Program-made: the position numbers and the translations under genes
Shown: positions 58,920-64,000 of the stretch, piece by piece
How the letters are laid out: every line of letters starts with the position of its first letter
Numbering within the stretch: the first letter of the stretch is position 1
Assembly: GCF_023369555.1 (NCBI RefSeq)
Contig: NZ_JACJVC010000010.1
Span: 1 to 64,000 of the forward strand
DNA from: Actinomyces sp. AC-20-1
Lineage (GTDB): Bacteria > Actinomycetota > Actinomycetes > Actinomycetales > Actinomycetaceae
Reading direction: 5' to 3'
Length of the DNA: 64,000 nucleotides
Notes under the pieces: generated by a model
What the model saw: the letters and a program-made list of their open reading frames with translations, nothing else
What the model was told of the DNA's origin: nothing
The model's database searches: none

Positions 58920-60407
58920 ATGTCTCAGGCCACTCGTACCGAGGAGGACCTGCTCGGCCAGCGGCAGGTCCCGCTGGAGGCCTACTGGGGGATCCACACG
59001 CTGCGCGCCTGCGAGAACTACCGGATCTCCGGCAGCACGGTGGGTGAGGAGCCCGCCTTCGTGCGCGGCATGGTCCAGGTCAAGAAGGCCGCGGCACTGG
59101 CCAACCAGGAGCTCGGCACCCTCAGCGACGAGATCGCCGAGGCGATCGTGTGGGCCTGCGACCAGGTGCTCGAGGCCGGCCGCTGCATGGACCAGTTCCC
59201 CATCGACGTGTTCCAGGGCGGCGCCGGCACCAGCGTCAACATGAACACCAACGAGGTCATCGCCAACCTCGCCCTGGAGCACCTGGGCTACGCCAAGGGC
59301 CGTTACGACGTCGTCAACCCCAACGACCACGTCAACAAGTCCCAGTCCACCAACGACGCCTACCCCTCCGGCTTCCGGCTGGGGCTCTACTCGCGCGTCG
59401 AGGAGCTGGTCGCCGAGCTCGACAGGCTCATCGACGCCTTCCACTCCAAGGGGCTGCAGCTCAAGGACGTGCTCAAGATGGGCCGCACCCAGCTCCAGGA
59501 CGCCGTGCCCATGAGCCTGGGCCAGGAGCTCGAGGCCTTCAGCGTCCTGCTGGGGGAGGAGGTGCCCCGCCTGCGCAACAACTCCGCGCTGCTGCTGGAG
59601 GTCAACCTCGGGGCCACGGCCATCGGCACCGGGCTCAACACCCCTCCCGCCTACCCGCAGACCGCGGTGCGCCACCTCCGGCAGATCACCGGCCTGCCCG
59701 TGCAGGGCGCCGCCAACCTCATGGAGGCCACGAGCGACACGGGCGCCTATGTGTCCATGCACGCCGCGCTCAAGCGCCTGGCCGTCAAGCTCTCGAAGAT
59801 CTGCAACGACCTGCGGCTGCTGTCCTCGGGCCCGCGCGCGGGGCTCGGCGAGATCCGCCTGCCCGAGCGGGCGGCGGGCTCCTCGATCATGCCGGCCAAG
59901 GTCAACCCGGTCATCCCCGAGGTCGTCAACCAGGTGTGCTTCAAGGTCATCGGCAACGACGTCGCCCTCACCTTCGCCGCCGAGGCCGGTCAGCTCCAGC
60001 TCAACGTCATGGAGCCCGTCATCGGGCAGACGAGCCTGGAGTCCATCCGGCTGCTGACCAACGCCATGCGCACCCTGCGCGAGCTGTGCGTCATCGGGAT
60101 CGAGGCCAACGAGGAGGTCTGCCGGCGCCACGTGCTGTCCTCCATCGGGATCGTCACCTACCTCAACGAAGTCATCGGCCACCGCAACGGCGACCTCGTG
60201 GGACGCGAGTGCGTCCGTAGCGGCCGTGACGTGCGCGAGGTGGTCCTCGAGATGGGACTGCTGGACGAGCGGACGCTGGACGACCTGCTCAGCCCGGAGA
60301 ACTTGCTGCACCCCCACTACCGCGACGCCCGCTACTACTCGGGCTCCGACCCGTCGGTGCCCGCCACCGAGGGCAGGGCCGAGGAGGAGCCGGGCCGGAG
60401 CCGGTGA
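58920..60407 (+). CDS. aspA: Aspartate ammonia-lyase
   Basis: A 495-residue member of the fumarase/aspartase superfamily converting aspartate to fumarate and ammonia. The signature [20 protein letters not shown] lies near 321-340; NVNMN-type substrate residues are in [20 protein letters not shown] near 100, and [19 protein letters not shown] near 135. The active-site Ser lies in the SSIMPAK loop. The C-terminal tail is polar and rich in Glu, Arg and Gly. Its ATG follows GGGAGGGAC. It converges on aceE with a bidirectional terminator between them. Confidence 0.93.
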   Translation: MSQATRTEEDLLGQRQVPLEAYWGIHTLRACENYRISGSTVGEEPAFVRGMVQVKKAAALANQELGTLSDEIAEAIVWACDQVLEAGRCMDQFPIDVFQGGAGTSVNMNTNEVIANLALEHLGYAKGRYDVVNPNDHVNKSQSTNDAYPSGFRLGLYSRVEELVAELDRLIDAFHSKGLQLKDVLKMGRTQLQDAVPMSLGQELEAFSVLLGEEVPRLRNNSALLLEVNLGATAIGTGLNTPPAYPQTAVRHLRQITGLPVQGAANLMEATSDTGAYVSMHAALKRLAVKLSKICNDLRLLSSGPRAGLGEIRLPERAAGSSIMPAKVNPVIPEVVNQVCFKVIGNDVALTFAAEAGQLQLNVMEPVIGQTSLESIRLLTNAMRTLRELCVIGIEANEEVCRRHVLSSIGIVTYLNEVIGHRNGDLVGRECVRSGRDVREVVLEMGLLDERTLDDLLSPENLLHPHYRDARYYSGSDPSVPATEGRAEEEPGRSR

Positions 60408-60426
60408 GGCTCACGGGCGGATGACG

Positions 60427-60470
60427 GGGGCGGGGCCCGGACCAGCGCGCGCTGGTCCGGGCCCCGCCCC
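60427..60470. terminator. Very strong bidirectional terminator between aspA and aceE
   Basis: GGGGCGGGGCCCGGACCAGC and GCTGGTCCGGGCCCCGCCCC form a perfect 20-bp stem with a GCGC loop. It lies midway between the converging genes. Confidence 0.9.
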
Positions 60471-60494
60471 ACGTCGTCGTGCGACGACCTGCTG

Positions 60495-63251
60495 TCAGGC
60501 GTCGCCGCCGTCGGAGCCGGAGGTGCCGGCGTTGACGTTGGTGAGGTCGTAGCGCGAGATCGCCTGGGCGACCGCGGAGGCGTCGACCTTGCCGTCCCTC
60601 GCCAGGGCCTGCAGCGCCTTGGTGACGACGGAGGCCGAGTCGATGAGGTAGTGGCGCCGGGCCGCCTTGCGGGTGTCGGAGAATCCGAAGCCGTCCGCGC
60701 CCAGCACGTGGTAGGAGCCGGGCACCCAGGGGCGGATGAGGTCCTGCACGGCGTGGTCGTAGTCGCTCGTGGCGACGAAGGGTCCCTGGGCGCCGGAGAG
60801 CCTCTGAGTGAGGTAGGGCACCCGCTGGTCGTCGGGGTTGAGGAAGTTGTGCCGCTCGACCTCCAGGGCCTCACGGCGCAGCTCGCCCCAGGAGGTGACG
60901 GACCAGACGCTGGCGCGCACGCCCCAGTCGTGGGCGAGCATGTCGCGGGCCTCCATGATCCACGGCACCGCGATGCCCGAGGCCAGGAGCTGGACCTCGG
61001 GGCCGTCACCGGCGGGGGCGTCGGCGATCTTGTGGATGCCCTTGATGATGCCCTCGACGTCCACGTCCTCGGGCTCGGCCGGCTGGTGGATGGGCTCGTT
61101 GTACACCGTGAGGTAGTACATGATGTCGCGGTCGCGGGTCTCGTCGGGGCCGTACCAGCGCTGGAGCCCGTCGCGCACGATGTGGCGGATCTCGTAGGCG
61201 TAGGCCGGGTCGTAGGAGGCGAAGGCCTCGTTGGTCCAGGCGATGAGCGGCGAGTGGCCGTCCATGTGCTGGGTGCCCTCGCCCTGGAGGGTCGTGCGTC
61301 CGGCTGTGGCGCCGATGAGGAAGCCGCGCGCGAGCTGGTCGCCCGCGGCCCAGAACTGGTCCGCCGTGCGCTGGAAGCCGAACATCGAGTACAGGATGTA
61401 GACGGGGATCATCGGCTCGCCGTGGGTGGCGTAGCTGGTGCCCGCGACCTGGAAGACGGCGGCGGAGCCGGCCTCGTTGATGCCGGTGTGCATGATCTGG
61501 CCGGAGGTGGACTCGCGGTAGGACAGCATCATCTCGGCGTCCACCGGCGTGTAGTTCTGGCCGAGCGTGTTGTAGATCTTCTTCGTCGGGAACAGGGACT
61601 CCAGGCCGAAGGTGCGCGACTCGTCCGGGACGATCGGCACGATGCGCCGGCCGATGCCCTTGTCCTTGACGAGCTCCTTGAGCAGCTGGACGAAGGCCAT
61701 CGTCGAGGCGACCTCGCGCTTGCCCGAGCCGCCCTTGAGGACGTCGTAGGCCTTGTCGCCCGGCAGCTCGAGGAGCCTGCCGTTGTCGCGGCGCTCGGGG
61801 ACGAAGCCGCCGAGCTGGCGGCGGCGCTCGAGCATGTACAGCAGCGCCGGGTCGTCGTCGGCCGGACGGTAGTAGGGCGGCATCTTCGGGTTGGCCTCGA
61901 GCTGCTCGTCCGTGACCGGGATGTGGAGGCGGTCGCGCAGGCCCTTGAGGTCCTCCAGGGTGAGCTTCTTCATCTGGTGGGTGGCGTTGCGGCCGGCGAA
62001 GTGGGAGCCGAGCAGGTAGCCCTTGACCGTGTGCGCGAGGATGACCGTCGGCTGGCCCTTGTGCTCGGTGGCGGCCTTGTAGGCGGCGTAGACCTTGCGG
62101 AAGTCGTTGCCGCCGCGCTGCAGGGCCCAGATCTCGTCGTCGGTCCAGTCCTTGACGAGCTCGGCGGTGCGCGGGTCGCGGTTGAAGAAGTGCTCGCGCA
62201 CGTAGGCGCCGTCGTTGGCCTTGAAGGCCTGGAAGTCGCCGTCGAGGGTCTCCATCATGAGGTGCTCGAGGGCGTGGTCCTTGTCGGCGGCGAAGAGCTG
62301 GTCCCAGCCGCGGCCCCACATCACCTTGATGACGTTCCAGCCGGCGCCCCGGAAGAAGGCCTCGAGCTCCTGGACGATCTTGCCGTTGCCGCGCACCGGG
62401 CCGTCGAGGCGCTGGAGGTTGCAGTTGACGACGAAGGTGAGGTTGTCGAGCTGCTGGTTGGCCGCGAGCTGGAGCATGCCGCGTGACTCGGGCTCGTCCA
62501 TCTCGCCGTCGCCGAGGAAGGCCCAGGTGTGCTGCTGGGAGGTGTCCTTGATGCCGGCGCCGTGCAGGTACTTGTCGAACCAGGCGTGGTAGATCGCCTC
62601 GGCGGGGCCCAGGCCCATGGAGACGGTGGGGAACTCCCAGAAGTCCTCCATGCGGCGCGGGTGCGGGTAGGAGGGCATGCCGCGGCCCTCGGAGGCCGCC
62701 GGGTGCGAGTACTCCTGGCGGAAGCCGTCGAGGTCCTCCTCGCTCAGACGGCCCTCGAGGAAGGCGCGGGCGTAGTTGCCGGGGGAGGCGTGGCCCTGGA
62801 AGAAGACGTGGTCGCCGCCGCCCGGGTGGTCCTTGCCGCGGAAGAAGTGGTTCATGCCCACCTCGTACAGCGTCGCGGTGGAGGCGTAGGAGGAGATGTG
62901 GCCGCCGACACCGACGCCGGGGCGCTGGGCGCGCGTGACCATGACGGCGGCGTTCCAGCGCAGCCACCGGCGGTAGGTGCGCTCGGTGTCCTCGTCGCCG
63001 GGGAAGTAGGGCTCGTCGACGACGTTGATCGTGTTGACGTAGGGGGTCGTCGTCTGCGTGGGCAGGTTGACGTTCTTCTTGCGCGCCTCGGCGAGCATCG
63101 ACAGGAGGATGAAGCGGGCGCGGGGGGCGCCCTTCTCCTCGATGAGCGCGTCGAGGGAGTCGCGCCACTCCCTGGTCTCCTCGGGGTCGTTGTCGGTGAC
63201 CTTGGTCAGGAGGCCGTCGATGAGCGGCGTGGAGTCGCTGGTCGGGCTCAC
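60495..63251 (-). CDS. aceE: Pyruvate dehydrogenase E1 component, homodimeric (AceE)
   Basis: A 918-residue thiamine-diphosphate enzyme that decarboxylates pyruvate for the pyruvate dehydrogenase complex. The ThDP/Mg motif begins [17 protein letters not shown], continuing to FVVNCNLQR. Other typical segments are [20 protein letters not shown] near 122 and DVMSYRES-type [20 protein letters not shown] near 574. Length is standard. The GTG start is preceded by GAGGGAA. In M. tuberculosis aceE (Rv2241) likewise stands beside the PucR-type regulator and fab genes. Confidence 0.95.
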   Translation of the reverse strand: MSPTSDSTPLIDGLLTKVTDNDPEETREWRDSLDALIEEKGAPRARFILLSMLAEARKKNVNLPTQTTTPYVNTINVVDEPYFPGDEDTERTYRRWLRWNAAVMVTRAQRPGVGVGGHISSYASTATLYEVGMNHFFRGKDHPGGGDHVFFQGHASPGNYARAFLEGRLSEEDLDGFRQEYSHPAASEGRGMPSYPHPRRMEDFWEFPTVSMGLGPAEAIYHAWFDKYLHGAGIKDTSQQHTWAFLGDGEMDEPESRGMLQLAANQQLDNLTFVVNCNLQRLDGPVRGNGKIVQELEAFFRGAGWNVIKVMWGRGWDQLFAADKDHALEHLMMETLDGDFQAFKANDGAYVREHFFNRDPRTAELVKDWTDDEIWALQRGGNDFRKVYAAYKAATEHKGQPTVILAHTVKGYLLGSHFAGRNATHQMKKLTLEDLKGLRDRLHIPVTDEQLEANPKMPPYYRPADDDPALLYMLERRRQLGGFVPERRDNGRLLELPGDKAYDVLKGGSGKREVASTMAFVQLLKELVKDKGIGRRIVPIVPDESRTFGLESLFPTKKIYNTLGQNYTPVDAEMMLSYRESTSGQIMHTGINEAGSAAVFQVAGTSYATHGEPMIPVYILYSMFGFQRTADQFWAAGDQLARGFLIGATAGRTTLQGEGTQHMDGHSPLIAWTNEAFASYDPAYAYEIRHIVRDGLQRWYGPDETRDRDIMYYLTVYNEPIHQPAEPEDVDVEGIIKGIHKIADAPAGDGPEVQLLASGIAVPWIMEARDMLAHDWGVRASVWSVTSWGELRREALEVERHNFLNPDDQRVPYLTQRLSGAQGPFVATSDYDHAVQDLIRPWVPGSYHVLGADGFGFSDTRKAARRHYLIDSASVVTKALQALARDGKVDASAVAQAISRYDLTNVNAGTSGSDGGDA

Positions 63252-63605
63252 GTGTTCCCTCTTTCCTCGCGTCGGTGCTGAGCGGATCGGGTGGTGGTCG
63301 GTTGTCGGTCGTCCCTGGTGGCTCAGGGCGCGACCGGGCGCGGCCGCGATTGACTGTGCCTACTAATCTACGGCCTTCCGGAGGGTGAAAGACGTCGAGT
63401 CAGGGAAGAAAGTCCCACGTGGCCTGTGAGGTCAGGCACGCGGACAATCCTAGGTGATCCCCGAGGGACCCGTGGCAGGCGCCCGCCCCCTCGCCCTCAC
63501 TTGCACAGCGGCACCCTTGTGCCGTGGACTAAGGGCGTGCGCCGCGACCGCGACGCGCGCCAACCACGCACCAGGGACCGCTGGTCCAGGAAACGGAGAG
63601 ACACA
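63252..63605. other. Divergent non-coding region between aceE and the DUF3052 gene
   Basis: A 354-nt region with no gene. On the minus strand TAGATT at 63370-63365 is the best -10 for aceE. CCACGTGG at 63415-63422 is an 8-bp palindrome. Near 63502-63540 TTGCAC, a small GGCAC/GTGCC hairpin and GGACTAAGG may belong to the DUF3052 promoter. None of these is certain. GGAGAG precedes the GTG at 63606. Confidence 0.5.
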
Positions 63606-64000
63606 GTGACGACCAGAGCAGGCGCGGCCTTCGGCTTCGCCTCCGGCCTCATCATCCAGGAGTTCGGGTACGACGACGACGTCGACCCGGCCCTGCGCCA
63701 GGCCGCCGAGACCGAGACCGGCACCGGACTCGTGGACGAGGACTACGAGGACGTCGCTGACTCCGCCATCGTCTGGTGGCGTGACGACGACGGCGACGTC
63801 GACGACCTCACCGACCTCCTCGTGGACGCCCAGTCGAACCTCGACGGCGACGGCGTCATCTGGGTCCTCACCCCCAAGGCCCGCACCACCGGCGCCGTCC
63901 GGGCCGGGGACGTGGAGGAGGCGGCCCGCACCGCGGGCATGCACGCCACCAGCGCCGCCGCCATGGGTGAGCGCTGGAGCGGCATCCGGGTCTCCAGCCG
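63606..64000 (+). CDS. DUF3052 family protein (partial, runs off the window)
   Basis: The first 131 codons are present and open to the window edge. The protein begins MTTRAGAAFGFASGLIIQEF and continues GYDDDVDPALRQAAETETG, then SAIVWWRDDDGDVDDLTDLL and GVIWVLTPKARTTGAVRAGD. This matches DUF3052, a small conserved actinobacterial family (about 130-145 residues), so only a few residues are missing. M. tuberculosis Rv2239c, near aceE, belongs to it. Function is unknown; the sequence is very acidic. GTG start with GGAGAG upstream. Confidence 0.88.
   Translation, partial: MTTRAGAAFGFASGLIIQEFGYDDDVDPALRQAAETETGTGLVDEDYEDVADSAIVWWRDDDGDVDDLTDLLVDAQSNLDGDGVIWVLTPKARTTGAVRAGDVEEAARTAGMHATSAAAMGERWSGIRVSS

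Noticed and set aside
63415-63422. CCACGTGG palindrome as a regulator site
   Set aside because: An 8-bp GC-rich palindrome is common by chance here, and no second copy or known bacterial regulator supports it.

Overview
The window is very G+C-rich chromosomal DNA from an actinobacterium. Gene order matches blocks known from Mycobacterium and Streptomyces. The sugar-uptake content, the encoded tRNA CCA end and the many leaderless promoters fit Actinomycetaceae (Actinomyces-like); that family assignment is inference. I see no rRNA operon, CRISPR array, insertion sequence, integrase or prophage, so this is core chromosome with two sugar-utilisation islands.

Layout. (1) 0.2-13.5 kb: a co-directional block of a TPR protein with a disordered RSYGD-rich N-terminus, a NagD-type HAD phosphatase, a small protein, tlyA, NAD kinase, recN, steA and steB/mctB. 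It then holds a MraY/WecA-like membrane transferase, a MurJ-like flippase, a GT4 glycosyltransferase and a NUDIX hydrolase. The first part matches the M. tuberculosis Rv1691-Rv1700 neighbourhood, with the three envelope-type genes where pyrG would sit. (2) 13.5-26.3 kb: a fructan-type sugar locus with two LacI regulators, two complete binding-protein/permease sets without an ATPase, and three five-bladed beta-propeller glycosidases (GH32/GH68-like), one of them exported. A palindromic operator pair frames the internal promoter. (3) 26.4-33.3 kb: the SUF iron-sulfur cluster operon sufR-B-D-C-S-U-T with a DtxR/IdeR-like box upstream. (4) 33.3-40.9 kb: a decayed neutral zinc metallopeptidase, pyrD, an MFS transporter, an aldo/keto reductase, a DUF3043 protein, an M20 peptidase and a diverged glycerate-kinase-like gene. 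(5) 40.9-49.3 kb, minus strand: a maltose/maltodextrin locus of a degenerate GH13 protein, malE, malF, malG, a GH13 enzyme and a LacI regulator. (6) 49.4-64 kb: dgt, dnaG, tRNA-Asn, a hypothetical, def, a DUF3145 protein, the type II fatty-acid genes fabF-acpP-fabD under a PucR/FasR-type regulator, aspA, aceE and the start of a DUF3052 protein. The fab/aceE arrangement matches mycobacteria and likewise has no fabH between fabD and acpP.

How the genes work together. In the fructan locus, an exported GH32 would cut polymer outside, two importers would take up products, and two cytoplasmic propeller enzymes would finish the job under LacI control. In the maltose locus, one promoter overlapped by a LacI-type operator drives malE, and strong hairpins between malE and malF probably raise binding protein over permease. 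A third group, steA-steB-MraY-like-MurJ-like-GT4, looks like a small envelope glycoconjugate module and is the best candidate for an undescribed system. Ten genes share a striking promoter layout: a TANNNT-type hexamer (GAGGAT in one case) ending exactly 6-7 nt before the start codon, so they are probably translated from leaderless mRNAs.
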